Shown here piece by piece: positions 10,151 through 22,479 of a stretch of 64,000 nucleotides of DNA. The position numbers and the translations under genes were made by a program. Each line of letters begins with the position of its first letter. The stretch's first letter is position 1. Location: the NCBI RefSeq assembly GCF_964656455.1, contig NC_135717.1, positions 1,798,001 to 1,862,000 of the forward strand. Reading direction: 5' to 3'. The notes beneath the pieces were generated by a model. The model was not told the origin of the DNA, searched no databases, and was given only the letters and a program-made list of their open reading frames with translations. The stretch is from Halichoerus grypus (Eukaryota; Chordata; Mammalia; Carnivora; Phocidae).

Positions 10151-11619
10151 TGCCTTCCCTCACGTCTGGTTTCGGTATCAGGGCATGTGCGGGGCAAGGA
10201 GGGAGTGCGTCCTAGGGCCGTGGCTGCAGACTTTGTCCCCAGCCCCCCACCGTTTTATTATGAAATTGCTGATGGACCCAGAAGCAGCAGCGGCCGTCCT
10301 CTGCCCACCCTGCTCCTGCACTCCCAAGACACGTTTCCATCCGCTCGAGTGTTGTTTGCTTTCCTGGAGAGGTTTCAAGGAAATCCCAGAGCATGCCGCT
10401 TCCCCTGTGAATCTTTCGAGAGCTTTCCCTCTGCAGTGAGAGGGCGTTTTTTGCACATCATGCTAGACGTTCAGTGCGCTTCCCTATGTCTGTGTACGAA
10501 GGAAACCAGCCTTTTTCAAATAAACCAGAGTGGGCGAGAAAGGGAGGTGTGGAGCCCCGCTTTGTGGGCACCCCGAGCAAAGGCTGGGCCCATCCCACGG
10601 GGTGCAGAGGTTCCCCTCTACAGCCCCGTGTTTCTGCGGTGCAAGAGTCAGAGCCCGTTAGCATCGACGGTGCTCCTGGGTCTGCAGCCGCTGGTCCAAA
10701 CGGGTAAACTGAGCCGAAGTGCTGTCTCCAGGCCCACACTGCGTGTGGCTGGTGCAGAGGCAGGGCTGGTGCTCCCGTGCCCTCCCGCTGGGCCTGGCCA
10801 TCTGCTTGGAGGAGGGACACACGTGTCCCTGGCAGGTGTGCAAGGAGGCCCTGCAGGCAGCCGGGGTGGACCAAGGATCCCGTAGCGCAGGCGGGGGCCG
10901 TGCAGATCCGTGCAGGGAGCCTGAGGACCACCACTGACCGTGTTTGCACAGGCCCGGGCTCCCCTGGGGCAGGCTGCTTGGGCCGAGAGACCCTCGCAGT
11001 GGTAATCCGACTGCTCATTCGCGGTTTCGGGCAGGGGTGTTGCTGGCCCTGCGCTCAGGCCTGAGGTGTGTGGCGTCTGGGTGTGCAGCGCCGAGCCTCA
11101 GCCCCGCGGGCGTCTGAACGGGGGAAGAACGGCCATCACCGAGTGGACAGCGCATGGATGCCAGGAGGGAGTAAACGTGTCCCCTCATTTATCACTCACA
11201 GAAACCCTACCACGTAGGTGCCCATTTCACAGAATGGTAGACACCCCCAGTGGGAGGGGGCGGCCCAGGCCCGGGCCATACAGGTGCCCCTGCACCTTTC
11301 CTCTCATCCCCGTCCTGGGCCAGGCGCAAGGTGCGTCTTCCCCGTGCCCCCGTGCTCTCTGCCAGCTCTTTGGGGAGCGTGAAACCCGCCCTGAAACCTT
11401 CCTTAAAAATGGTCGAATCCTCTAAACGAGGAGCCCTTTCTCCCTGATGAGGAGCTGGAACAGCTCAGGACGTTCACCCCTAAAGCAGAGACGACAGCCC
11501 GGCGGTTCGGCCGCATTGGCTGCCCGGCTCACTGGGTCTCCGGCCTCCCTCCCTGATGAGCTTGTGCATGTCTCCCTGCGCGGGCCGGGGGTGTTCTTCA
11601 GGTCCGACCCCCGTTCCTT

Positions 11620-12200
11620 TAAAGCTGCGGTAAAACTCACACACGAAACTCAGCAGTGTGCAACGCGGTGGCATTTAGTGTATTTACGATGTTGTGCGTC
11701 CCCCCACTGGGTGGTTCCAGAACATTCCATCACCCCAAAAGGAGACCCTGAACCCCAGTCCTCCCGCCCCAGCCCCTGGCAGCCGCTGACGTACGTCCTG
11801 TCGCTGCGGGTTGGCCTGTTCTGGTCACTCCCTGCCCACGGGCTCCCGCGACGTGCGGCTGTGGGTCTGGCTTCTCGCACGGGGCGCCCCTGGGCTGTGG
11901 GAGCATCAGGGTTCATGCTCTGCTACGGCCCCTACCAGGCCACGTGTTTGTACCGTCGGCGGTGGTTTCCACCTTCCGGCCACCGTGAATCTCTGTGTAT
12001 GGTGTTTGCTTAAACGTCTGTTTCCGGGTCTTCGGGCTAATACCCGAGAGTGGGTCTGTGCGTCACGACGCAGTCCTCTGTTGAATCTCCTGGGAAACCA
12101 CTACCCCGTCTCCCGCCAGGGCCGCACCGTGGCGCATCCCCACCAGCAGTCCCGAGTCTCGGTCCCGCTCCGCGGGCTCAGTCCTGTCCCCTCTGCTGTG
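11620..12200 (-). mobile_element. L1 3'-region fragment, antisense, diverged
   Basis: The order of phrases is that of reverse-complement mammalian L1M 3' ends seen again at 22.5, 36.9 and 47.6 kb: 'cattccatcaccccaaaagg', 'ctgacgtacgtcctg', 'gggctaatacccgagagtgg' and 'ccaccagcagtcccgagt'. It is GC-shifted and carries no usable ORF. Confidence 0.7.
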
Positions 12201-12816
12201 CCCAGACCTCTCGATTCCCCATTCCTTTCCCAGATTCGCCAGCAGCAGTGTGCCCGGCCCTGGTTAAGCGTCAGGTGCGCTCTGGGCCGGGGGGGACAGC
12301 AGCCCGAGAACAGAACAGCCCCCCTCTTGTGGGGACACCTGTGCTGAGTGGAGGCAGGTGTCGGGAAGAGAACAAGTGACCAGAGCAGACCACAGGGCCA
12401 GGAATCTGAGCTCAGGCCGTCAGGCGGCCTCTGCACAGGGCGCCCAACTGTGGGGGAGACACCCTCTCCCTCGCTGCTTCGTCTTCGGTCTGATTGAACT
12501 CTGCTCAGTAACCCCGGAAACCCTCCCCGTGGCTGGGTCATGGCCGGCTCAGAGCAAACAGGGGAAGGAGAGGGAAGGAGAGGGAGAGGAGAGCATGGTT
12601 GCTAGGGGAGGGAAAGGAACCAAAGCCAGAGGGGGGAACATTCCAGAAAGGCCCGGGCTATGGGGAGTACAAACAAGGTGGCCTCAGCAAAGAGCCCAGT
12701 GGGCACGTGGTAGGTACTCAACGCGCTGCATGGATTGCTCATGATTTCCTCTCATCCCCAGGACTCACGGGGTGGCCCCTAAACTAATGTCCTCTCCTCT
12801 CCCGTTCACCGTGTAG

Positions 12817-12924
12817 ACGAGAAGATGCCCCCGGTGCCTGAGGTCAGCTTCACTTTCCCCAGCGCCACGTGGCAGAGCAACCCGGGCCCAAGTAAGGCCC
12901 CGATCCTGCCCCGGGACATCCGAG
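12817..12924 (+). CDS. Exon E of the unrecognised gene (two candidate donors)
   Basis: The acceptor 'cccgttcaccgtgtag' opens in phase 1, completing the Asp codon from exon D. The frame reads EKMPPVPEVSFTFPSATWQS, then NPGPSKAPILPRDIR. Two good donors exist: '|gtcagt' after 12924 and '|gtaagg' after 12891. They differ by 33 nt, so both keep the same exit phase and would give isoforms with or without 11 residues. I prefer the longer form because the extra residues look coding. A possible next exon starts at 13735. Function unknown. Confidence 0.55.
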
Positions 12925-14379
12925 GTCAGTGCCCGCGCGATCCCGCAGCTCCTGCGCCCCTGTCTGCCCCCGCCACCGCCCCAGTCTGTCCGTGCCGCTC
13001 CCCATGCGTCCCTGCTGAGCGTGCAGCGGCCACGTGATGGGACGGCTCGGTCTAGAACGTGAGCAGAACCACCGCGCCAGCCCAGCGGTTGCCTTCAGAA
13101 ACAACAATGCTTGTTTCGTGTAACTGATGGTTAGAACAACCTCCCAGAAGGGTTGTGCTAATTTTGCACATTCGCCCGCGGCGTTGGGAAAGCGCCAGTT
13201 TGACCGTGACCCTGCCAGGCCTGGGCGTTAACCTCGAAACACAGAGGACACATCCCGTGCCTCTTCCGCTCCCGTGTCTCAAAGATACATCCCGTGTTAG
13301 CATCTGCCCTCATATAACCTTCACCCCAGCCTGGGAGGTGGGGGCTGCCTGAATCCTTTCGGGCGTGGGACACTCCCTCTGGAAGCATTTCCCGCCCCCT
13401 TCCACCCCCGAAACCAACACAGAGCCGAGCCATCAGGAAGGACAGGTATAAATCATCAGTAGGCCTAAAGCCCACCCGGGAGGGAAGTTCTTCCTTACAT
13501 CTAACCTCAGTCCCTCTTACTGTACCTTTAACCTACACCTTCCTGCTACGGTTTCAGAACAGGTCAAGAACTCGTTGTTGGGTCCTCCTTTCCAAGGGTT
13601 CTTGGGGAAGGGGTCTCAAAGGCGCTCACTGGCCGTGCCCTTGTGGCCAGTGGCATCGGCCGGTTTAAACAGCATGGGGGATGGGAGATGCTCCACGAGG
13701 ACTCCCGCACCCTAACTGCATGTGTCCCCTACAGTGGAGAAAGTGGCTGGGGGGGGTCTCGGAGACAGGCCTGTGCCACTAGAGTGTGCGGGAAAGTGGG
13801 GCCCTGGGCTGGGGAGGCGCAGTCCCACAGGGCGCGGGCGGAGCTGGAGGGGGAGGCGTGCCCACGCGGGTCCTGAACGAGTCTGGCCAGCGGCTCGGGC
13901 CAGGACATCCGCACCAGGGACCCGGCCGTGGGGACTCTGGCTTCGCTGGAGTCGGCCTCGACCACGGACTAGAGTCTCCCCACCCTTCCAGGGTCTACAC
14001 ATAGTGGAGGCTGGCACCACAGCCCACTGCCCCCCAGCGCCCCCCGCAAGCCCCGGGGCAGCGCCAAGCGGCCACGAAGGCCACAGTGAGGTTGTCAGCC
14101 GGCAGGCCAGGCACGCGGGGGCAGGCCACATAGGCCTGCCCCGGAGTTGGGTTCGAGAGACGGGGCCCTGGCGGGGACCCTTCGGGGGCAGCCAGCCAGC
14201 TTTCTGGGGCTCTCTGAGCTGGCAGCTGCCTCGCCAACCCCCTTCAGAGGAGGGCCGTGGATGGGATGTCAGAGCCCTTCTGAAGGACGCCTCAGGAGGA
14301 GCCTCAGGCCTCGTCTGGTTCACTCCCAGTCGGGGGGTGCTCGTCCAGGATCACTCCACCCCGCTGTTTCTGCTCCGGG

Positions 14380-14515
14380 AGAAGGCTCTCACTCTTCTCC
14401 TGATTGGGCGAGGCCCGCCCACACTGCCGAGGGGCCTCCGCCCCGGAGTCTCCTTGCTGATTGGAATGTTAATCTCCTCTGGTGCCGTGGCCCGGCCAAG
14501 TCGATGCTCACGCTG
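14380..14515 (+). repeat. Family A interspersed repeat fragment
   Basis: It contains 'ctgattgggcgaggcccgcc' and 'ggaatgttaatctcctctgg', matching the middle of the copies at 8.2, 16.0 and 35.0 kb. Confidence 0.65.
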
Positions 14516-15394
14516 ACCCTCACGCCCCACGAGCCTTGGCCGGCAGAGTGACACCGTCCCATGCCCGTGTTTGCACGGGCTCCGAGCAAGCCAGCGTGCA
14601 GCGGACACTGGCCAACGGTCGGGAGCCGGCCGTGGAAGCTGTGAACCCAGGAACCAAGGTTCTAAGGTCTCCACAGGATAGAAAAGTCCGGGAAGCCCCC
14701 AGCACCGTCTGTGGAGCGCCGGCTCGCCGCCGTCTCTGGATCTGCTTTCGACACGTGCTGTGGCTTTGAATCCACTGCCCACGTGACAGGCTCTCAGGGG
14801 CACCCCCTGTGGAGGCCGTGGGGGCCGGAGCCGCCTCCCTGCGGCAGGAGCCACGCCGGGCGAAGCATCCGGGGGAATCGGCGGTTTTGGGAGTCAGCTG
14901 TAGCTGACATCAGGGCCGGAAGGTGGAGGTGGTGTCGTGGCCTCGAGGCCTGCGTGGGAAGCGGGGTGTCTTGGACTCGTGGGTGCCTGGCGCAGGGTGG
15001 ACACCCCAATGTGTTGTGCAAACTGCATGGCTGGACGCCACGGTCTGGCTCCCCTCCTGCCTAAGACGCGCTGTCACGGAGGACCCGCTGGGGGCTTGTC
15101 CTCTCGGGGCCTCCTGGAGGAGTGTGTGGAGGTGGGGAGGTGGTCCCACATTTATCTTTGGGGGCTCTGCTGCGTGCTGTGTACAGACCTGCCGGGGGCG
15201 CCCTCTGATGCCCGCCTCCCCTTCCCCGGGGGCAACGCTGAGCCTGGGGGCGGGGACGACTTCTGCTTTCCCACCCTGGCCCCAGATCCTGGGTAGGGCA
15301 AGAGTTACTGGTTGCCCCCCTATATCTGCTCGCTTTCTTCCAGGATAATAGAACCCCCAATTTTTAGCTAGTCACACGGCTCCCAAAATAAGGA

Positions 15395-15740
15395 CTGTAT
15401 CTCCCAGCCTCCTTGGCAGATGCATATGGCTGCATGACTAAGCTCTTACAGATGGGATACAAACCAGAAGCAGCTGCTTCCAGGAACCTTCACCACAAAG
15501 GATCATTAGCATGTTCCTCATGCCTCGTTCCTTCTTCACTTCCTCAGTCCTACTACCTGGAATTTGAATGTGATGGCTGGAACTCTGGCCACCATTTTGA
15601 GGCCTTGAGGACAAAGGCCATGCCCTCAGGAGGATGGAGCGGGCAGCTGGAAGGAGCAGAGATAGATGCCTCTCAGCATTGTTACATCCTCCCCCCAGAT
15701 TTGAACGTGAGAGAGGAATGAGTGTACCTCATCCTAACTG
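15395..15740 (+). repeat. Old LTR-like interspersed repeat
   Basis: The layout 'tcccagcctccttggcagat', 'tgtgatggctggaactctgg', 'gccaccattttgaggccttg' resembles an ancient ERVL/MaLR-like LTR consensus known across placental mammals. Ends and family name are not certain. Confidence 0.5.
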
Positions 15741-16028
15741 ATCGGGGAGGGGAAGCCCAGGCAGTTGCCGGTTGTGGCTGGAGAAGTCCCTGATACTTTT
15801 GTGGAGTGATGTCAACAGATTAGAAATGACAGCATGGCCCCCAGGTTGTTCCTAGGCTGGCGTGAGCATACAGCAGAAACTCCTGGTCTTTCTACACCCT
15901 GTCTTGAGCTGGGCAGAAAAGAGAGCAGTGGACCGGGAGGCTGTGGACCAGCCCGTGCACCTGAGAAAGGGCTGAGGAGGCATTTACATTGGGGGCCGGT
16001 GGGGGGTAGGGTCCCAGCCTCACGGGGG

Positions 16029-16350
16029 TGTATTAGTCAGGGCTCTCCAGCAGAATAGAAGTACTAGGGTGTGCGTGTGGAAATGTTTAGTTTAGCCGTG
16101 GGATTGCACAGGCTTGGCGAGTCCACTGTCTGTGGGGTGGGCCAGCAGGGGAGGCCCGGGGCAGCGCCGTCTGCTCAGGGAAGGTCAGCCTTTTGTTCTA
16201 TTCGGGCCTTGGGATGAGGGGACGAGGCCCACCCACATTACGGAGGACCGTCTGCTTTACTCAACCTGCACTGATTTACATGTTAATCTCACCCCAAAAC
16301 ACCTCCACGGAAACATCCAGAATGACGTTTGACCGCCTGCGTGGGTGCCC
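16029..16350 (+). repeat. Family A interspersed repeat, near full length
   Basis: It runs from 'gtattagtcagggctctcca' through 'cttttgttctattcgggcct' and 'gaggcccacccacattacgg' to 'ggaaacatccagaatgacgt'. It is collinear with the copy at 34.97 kb. Confidence 0.75.
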
Positions 16351-16851
16351 AGCCAGGCGGACATGTGAAATTTGCCACTGTAGGGGGCGACACAGGACCG
16401 GGAAGAGCCAGGCTGGCGAGGTCCACACCCTCTCCGCGCCAGCCTGTGACAGCCGGGGAGGCCCCCGAGCTCAGGGTCAACCCGGGTGACGGAGGCTGGG
16501 GGAGGGTCTTGAAGTTGGCCCAGTTTGAACCCAGAATGACTGAGGAAAACTGCACAAGCATCTGAGTGTCCCCAGGGGTTGTCTTTGGGCGCATCGGAGT
16601 TCAGGTGACTGTAGATTTGCACCTGCGACATCAAGGTCACTCTATGATCTTGGAGATTATATAAAGGGAGTGATAAAAACGTCCTCTGCTGCCCCGTGCT
16701 TTCTCGGAGGTAAGTCCTCTTTAATGATTGGGTGCATGCTCTTCCCAGTTTTCCCCTGAAATAGCCCCAATTCAGAAGTGTCTCAGCTTAGGTCCCCACA
16801 ATGGCAGAGACTATCACAAGCCTAGGGCGCAGGTGGCTTCTTCGGGAGGTG

Positions 16852-16866
16852 ACACTAGGGGGCAGG
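16852..16866 (+). promoter_or_regulatory. CTCF-like motif
   Basis: The sequence acactagggggcagg agrees with the CTCF core (CCACTAGGGGGCAG type) except at the first positions. This is a motif match only. Confidence 0.3.
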
Positions 16867-17233
16867 AGGGAGGAAAAGCCACCAAGCGCGGGCACCACCA
16901 GCGAGCTGCTGCCGGCAGCGGGAGGTGGAGTCGGCCAGGACCCTGGGCTTACAAGCAAGCCTGTGGAATCGACCCCTGAGCACCAGGGGACGGGATCCGG
17001 GGGGCACTGGCCCTGCATTAGGCTGTGTTCACAAGTGGCCCGAGCATTCTCGCCCCACCCTCTGCAGTAGAGGGGCCCCCAGGGCAGAGAATGGAAACTC
17101 TGGTGCAAAACTCAGAACAAAGTGCATTTCGGCACTGCCCACAGGCTGCAGCTGAAGGCCAAGGCGAGGCCTGGGGGCCAAAGGCATCCGGGACAGAGAA
17201 ATCCTTTGCACACACACTCCCTCATGCACTCAC

Positions 17234-17235
17234 GT

Positions 17236-17268
<33 letters not shown>
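17234..17268. repeat. (CA)n microsatellite
   Basis: An almost pure run of CA dinucleotides about 30 bases long between 'cactcacgtg' and 'cccatacccatg'. Confidence 0.95.
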
Positions 17269-17269
<1 letters not shown>

Positions 17270-17899
17270 ATACCCATGCACCGGTCTCCCGCCTCCCTCC
17301 CTGCTGTTGCTCCCACCGTCCTCTCTGCTTGGAAGCCCTCCCCAACCCCCCGCCAGCTTCTGGTCCTCACCCAGGAGGCCTCCTCTCCTTGCCTGCTGGG
17401 CCAGGGACTCAGAGCCTCCTCTGTCACGGCACACACGCGCCATGTGACAACTGTCTCTGCAAGTGTCCCCACCACTGCAGCTTCGGCACCTCAGACTGCG
17501 CCCTGTCTTCCATCTGTGTCCTCCCTGGCCCGGAGCAGGGGCCTGGGCATGGCTGCGGAATGAAGGGGAGAGTGAGTGAGCGCGTGTGGGCAGGCCCTGC
17601 GCTCAGAGCTGGAGGTGCAGGGCCGGGGCCCGGCCTGGGACATGTGTGTGTGCTGGGAGGCCGGGCCCTCTGCAGCCTGGCGTGCTGGGAGGCGTGCAGA
17701 GGGGTACGCATGCAGAGCGGCCATCCGGGGCTTCGCGGTGCCCGTGCTGGGACCCAGCTGAGGCACGGGAACACAGGCACTGGAACACACGACTGTCAAA
17801 TGGGGGGGGCGGTACAAACTTTCCCAGCCCCTAGCCTCGCTGCAGGCCTCTGGGGCTGTCGTCGGCCTGTGGCCCGGGGACGTGGAGCACCGCCGTGGC

Positions 17900-17950
17900 T
17901 ACTCATGACTAGGTGGCTGAGCTGGGCTTTGAACCCAGGGTGTGTGGCCT
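17900..17950 (-). repeat. MIR-type fragment
   Basis: 'ggctgagctgggctttgaac' followed by 'ccaggg' is the reverse complement of the MIR core. It is short and diverged. Confidence 0.5.
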
Positions 17951-18954
17951 CTTCCCTTGTCACCCCTGGAAGCCAGGCCGGATATGCCGGGCAATAGGGA
18001 GCCACAGCATGTTCACGAGCAAGGAAGAAACCTGAGCGTGTCTCACTGTCGCACGGAGCCTGGCTCTTCGCATGCACCTGCTGGGCGGTGGTGGGCTGAA
18101 TGCTGATGGACGAGGAACGGGAATGTTAGAGAGTCCTTTAACGTTTGCAAACCGGGCAGACCCCGTGGGTGCTGTGGATGCGATACACACTCACCTGCGT
18201 GTGCTGGGTGGGAAAGCCGTGGACGGAAACCCTAGAAACGGGTCACAGTGAGGGGCTTGGGGCATGTGGGCAGCAGACCCCTTTTCACTGCATCCATTTT
18301 CTACCCATTTGGATTTTTACCGTGTTCCTGTATGACTCAATGTGAAAAAAAGAAAAGGAATTATTTTAAAAATAGCCATGGTTCCGTTACATGCTGGTGT
18401 GGGCAGCTCTCTGAAATACACCAACTGAAAAAAAAATAGAGGCTCAGAACAGTATGTATGATATGCTTTTATGTCTATATGATGACAATTATATAACGTA
18501 GGCAAATGTGGTGCTTGTGAATTATTTCTCGAAGAATTCGCCAGACACGAAGAGAGAAACCGGTGCTGCATCTGCAAGGCCCAAGCCACTGATGAGAGGG
18601 CGGGTGGGGCTGGGAGGAAGGGCTAGGACTCAGCCCTCGGAAAGGATTCTTTGTTCTACGGACAGATTCTCCCCAAGTTTCTGGGGCTGCTGCATCCCCG
18701 GTTGAGCCCTGGTCAGCACTGCGTGCGTGCTGCATGAGGGGCAGGCCAGCCCCGGTCCGGTCCACGGGGCCCCTCCCAGGAAGGGAGGGAGCCTTGTGCC
18801 ACCCTTGACTTTGTTAAAGCTCTTCCTGGAAGGTTTGCTCTGAGGCTCAGAGGGTCAGCTTTCTCCTCTGCCTGTGACCCGAGGTCCAGGTGGTGCAAAG
18901 GTACCAGGCAGGTCAGGGAGGGAAACGGAATCCAGGGGGGCCCAAGGCGGGGGG

Positions 18955-19215
18955 CCGAATGGAGCCCCAGCCGACACTAAGTGCTGGGGACGCAGCCGCC
19001 ACTGGGCAGACACATACCGGCCCTTGCGGAGCCCACGTTCTAGAGAAGGTGGGGGCAGAGAATGAACAGGAAGCCCTCTGATGAAAACAAGCTACAGGGA
19101 CGGAGCGCTGGGCGGGCTACTTTAGAGAGGCTGGCCAAGCAAGGCCTGCTGGAGGAAGTACAGCCCAGGTGGGAAGCAGAGCAAGGGCAAAGGCCCTGGG
19201 GCAGACGGGTGGTGT
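18955..19215 (+). repeat. Old interspersed repeat (family B) fragment
   Basis: The phrases 'cggagcccacgttctagaga' and 'caaaggccctggggcag' belong to a widespread old mammalian repeat also seen near 26.8, 30.1-30.6 and 47.0 kb. The family name is not assigned. Confidence 0.45.
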
Positions 19216-19266
19216 TGGCTCTGATAATGCAGTAAACATCAGAAGCTCTGAGCGAGACTCAGGAGG

Positions 19267-19608
19267 TGCTATGGCCTCAATGTTTGTGTCCCCCCAAAAT
19301 TCCTATTTTGAAATCCTGACCCTCAACGATGATGGTATTAGGAGGTGGGGCCTCCGGGAGGCGCTTGGGTCATGAGGGAGGGGCCCTCATGAATGGGACC
19401 AGTGCCCTCCCCAGCCCCTCCGCCATGTGAGGACACAACAAGAAGGTGCTGGCCACGGACCGGGAGGAGGACCTTCCCCAGAATGTGGCCATGCGGCCCC
19501 TTGATCATGGACTTCCAGCCTGCAGGACCGTGAGCAATAAATGTGTGTTGTTTCTAAGCGTCCCAGTCAGTGGGATCTTGTTATAGTAGCCCGAATGGAC
19601 TGAGATAG
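19267..19608 (+). mobile_element. Solo LTR of ERVL-MaLR retrovirus-like element (MSTA/MSTB type)
   Basis: It starts 'tgctatggcctcaatgtttg', includes 'gatggtattaggaggtgggg', 'ccatgtgaggacacaacaag', the polyadenylation signal AATAAA (19537-19542) and ends 'cccgaatggactgagata'. Possible short target repeats are ggagg and ggaga. Only the LTR is present; there is no internal coding region. Confidence 0.85.
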
Positions 19609-21594
19609 GAGAGCAGCAAAGGAGGGCTCCGGGCAGAGGTGTGGGTATTCCAGCAACTTTAATACGAGAACCAGCGTGTCCTATGGAGGACTGGAGCTTT
19701 GACAGAGGACATGTGAAGACTTCTGAATTGCCCCCGCCTGCCTGCAGGGCGGATGCTGTCCCATAACCTCACCTGGGGTCCTGGCATCCTCTACAGGATA
19801 GAGGCTGAACCTGCAACGGAGGGGACTCTGCTGGAAACATCCTGTGTTTGGTGCCGTGTCTTTCCGAGGCTTTGCTGCAAGAGGAGAGGAACGTGGGGGA
19901 GCAGATTCCAGAATCCGGCCTGGAGAGAGATGGGCAAGGAAGAAGCCCCTGCTGGGGAATGGTGGTGGGTTTTCCTGCAGAGGACGACGCAAAGTCTGGG
20001 CAGCCCAGAGGAGTGAGCTTGCAGGTGTGCAAGCAGGGACAAGCCCCCAAGCACACTGGTGACCGAAGCCATCAGGTGGCAGGATGTTTAACCCCTCTTG
20101 CGCTTCCTCCTGAGAACGGGTCACGCATTCCCCAAGCTGGCTTGTCCTTTCTGAGTCTGTATGGATTAGCCTGTGTGTGGATCATGAGGGCTTGGGTACG
20201 ACTCAGCTAGTGGCTTCTCCTCCCTCCAGCGTCCCCAGGCTTCCTGTCCATCCCCCAGGGCAGCCCTTAGCAGGTGGGCCTGGGGGGGCTGTGTCTCACT
20301 CCATGAGCCAGAGCCAGGGGCCCCTCACCTTGGCCCTCCAGGGGCCCCCTTTCCTTCCCTCTGGGTGTTCCTGCTGCCCCTCGACTGAAAGGGAGGCTCG
20401 GTGGCATCTGTCCCCTACTGGCTGTTCCAGCAACCAGGAGGGTGAAGCGGAAGGCGGTGGAGAGGGTTTGCCAGGACTGGGTTTGGGGTGAGGTGCATCG
20501 GGCTCGGCCAGACCTCTGGGGTGCTGGCAGTCACTTCTGATGCTCCCATCTCCAGCCAGCACCCCTTTTCCCTGAGTTCAAGAAGTGAGCATCCTTCTGT
20601 CTCCCTGACAGCTATGTGTTTCTTGCCCAGCACGCACAACACCAAGTTCACAAGGCTTGTGCCCCTGGACTGTTCTCCAGCGTTTGCTCCCTCTCTTGGG
20701 GGCACACCCTTGACTCCTCTGTCCCCTCCCCCCATCAGCCAGTCCTAAGCCTGCCCTCTCCATTCCATCCCTGGTCCTCTCCCCACACCACCACCATGCA
20801 GTGGGACCCCGCAGGGCCTCCGGGCTGGTCTCCCCGCACAGATGCTGTCAGGGGCCAGCTCTCTGCACGCACCGTCTCTCAGGCATAACCACTGCAGGAG
20901 GTGAGGGTTATCATTTCCAGCATTATCCAGGTAAGGACGTGGGGGCTCTCAGAGAAGCTAGAAGACCCGCCGAGGTGGCACAGGTGCTGGGAGATGGCCC
21001 CGCCACCCGGTAAGACATGGGAAAGCAACACTGCGGTGAACCCGGGGTGGGGCAGTCTGCTCTCCGGGATTTTTCCTCTCGCCTGCAAAGATATCCTTGC
21101 ACCTCCGCTTTGTTTTTTCATTTCTCACTGATGCTCGCACCGATCCGGCGCCCAGCGAGCACCCAGAATCTCCATGCTGCTTCTATCACAGGCAGATGAC
21201 ACTTCCTGGCCCAAGCCACAGCCACTTCTCTCTTTTTCCTGTGGCGATGCTGGTTATGAAACCAGAAATAGTTGTCGGCGGCATGGGACATCGCGGTAAC
21301 TCAGACCAAAACACGGAGACTGAGCCAGGCTGTGTCAGCCTGGGCAGGCTGCAACCTTTGCACTGGGGCCCAGGGCCCCGGAAGGCGGGCCACAGCCAAC
21401 CAAGTTGCTGTGGAGACACAGACAGACAGACAGCTGGGGTCCGCCAGCTTGAAGGCGCCCAGGGCCTAGAGGAGGGGGAGCTGAACATCACCTCCAGGGC
21501 GGAGCTGGCCTGCTCACAGGCCCCTCCTAGCAGATGCCCCCCACTCCCACCCCAGGGCCGGGCCCAGGTGGCCGCTGGAGGGCAGGGCAGCTCT

Positions 21595-21725
21595 GGCTCT
21601 GGAGCCCCGACTTGGCTTCTGGTCCTCACTCTGCCACTTGCACCGCTGTGTGTCTTTGGCTAGTCGCTTCACCTCTCTGAGCCCCTGCTACCTTATCCAC
21701 AGCAGGTAAGTAAGAATGGAGGTGC
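21595..21725 (+). repeat. MIR SINE
   Basis: 'ctcactctgccacttgcacc', 'tgtgtgtctttggctagtcg' and 'cttcacctctctgagcccct' follow the MIR core in order. Confidence 0.85.
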
Positions 21726-22479
21726 AGAGCTAAGGTTAAGAGCTGGGTTTGGGGTTGGTTTGCTTTTTTCAATCGAGGTGAAACTGACATAAGACAAAAA
21801 GCAACCATTTTAAAGTGAACTCTCACGGTGCTCAGCAACCCCGACCTCCATCTGTTTCCGGCGCACTTCATCATCTCCAAACGGGACCTGGCCGCATTCT
21901 GCTCTTGCTCCCTCCTCCCCTCCCCCTCCAGGGAAGGGCTGGTTCCGTCTCAGCACCAGGTCCTGTCAGCTGAGACCCTCACCCCGTTTCCGGAGCCTGA
22001 ATCCTGGCTCTCACCAAATGGCCTGGGAGCTTTGTTCAAATTCCCAGCGAGGCTTTGCCAGTAAGAGATGGTGGCTCCTGGGCATCTGAATCTCTGTTCA
22101 ATCCAAGCAAACCTTTCACCAACCCTCCCAGATGCGGGGCAACTCCTGGGGAAATTCCTCAAAATCCGCAACATGCTTTATCCTCGCAAAAGGTCTGAGA
22201 AGGCTGACCGTAATTAAACATTTTAACTTTTATTTCCTGGGCCCACTCTTATTTGACCGGGGGACACTATTATCTTATTGCAGGGGCGCCCATAACCCCC
22301 TCTGTAGGCGGCTGTTTCCAGGCATAGTTGGGGAATTGCTGGCCTAGAGGAAATATTAATCGAGCACCTCTGAATGCAGGGCCCCTGGTTAAATGATTTC
22401 ATCTTCATCATGCACCACTTCTTCATAATTAGGAAAACCTTGGCTGGGAGAAAATTACATTTAAGAAGATTTTTTAAAT

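Larger units (their letters stand above)
9228..12816 (+). other. Putative intron D-E of the unrecognised gene
   Basis: It holds a MIR relic (about 9.96-10.15 kb), an antisense L1 fragment (11.62-12.2 kb) and a purine-rich GGA tract (12559-12597). No exon was recognised. Confidence 0.4.

Noticed and set aside
13722..14516. 264-codon ORF
   Set aside because: Arg/Trp/Gly-rich and ending inside a family A repeat; only its first codons could belong to an exon, which is discussed as a finding.
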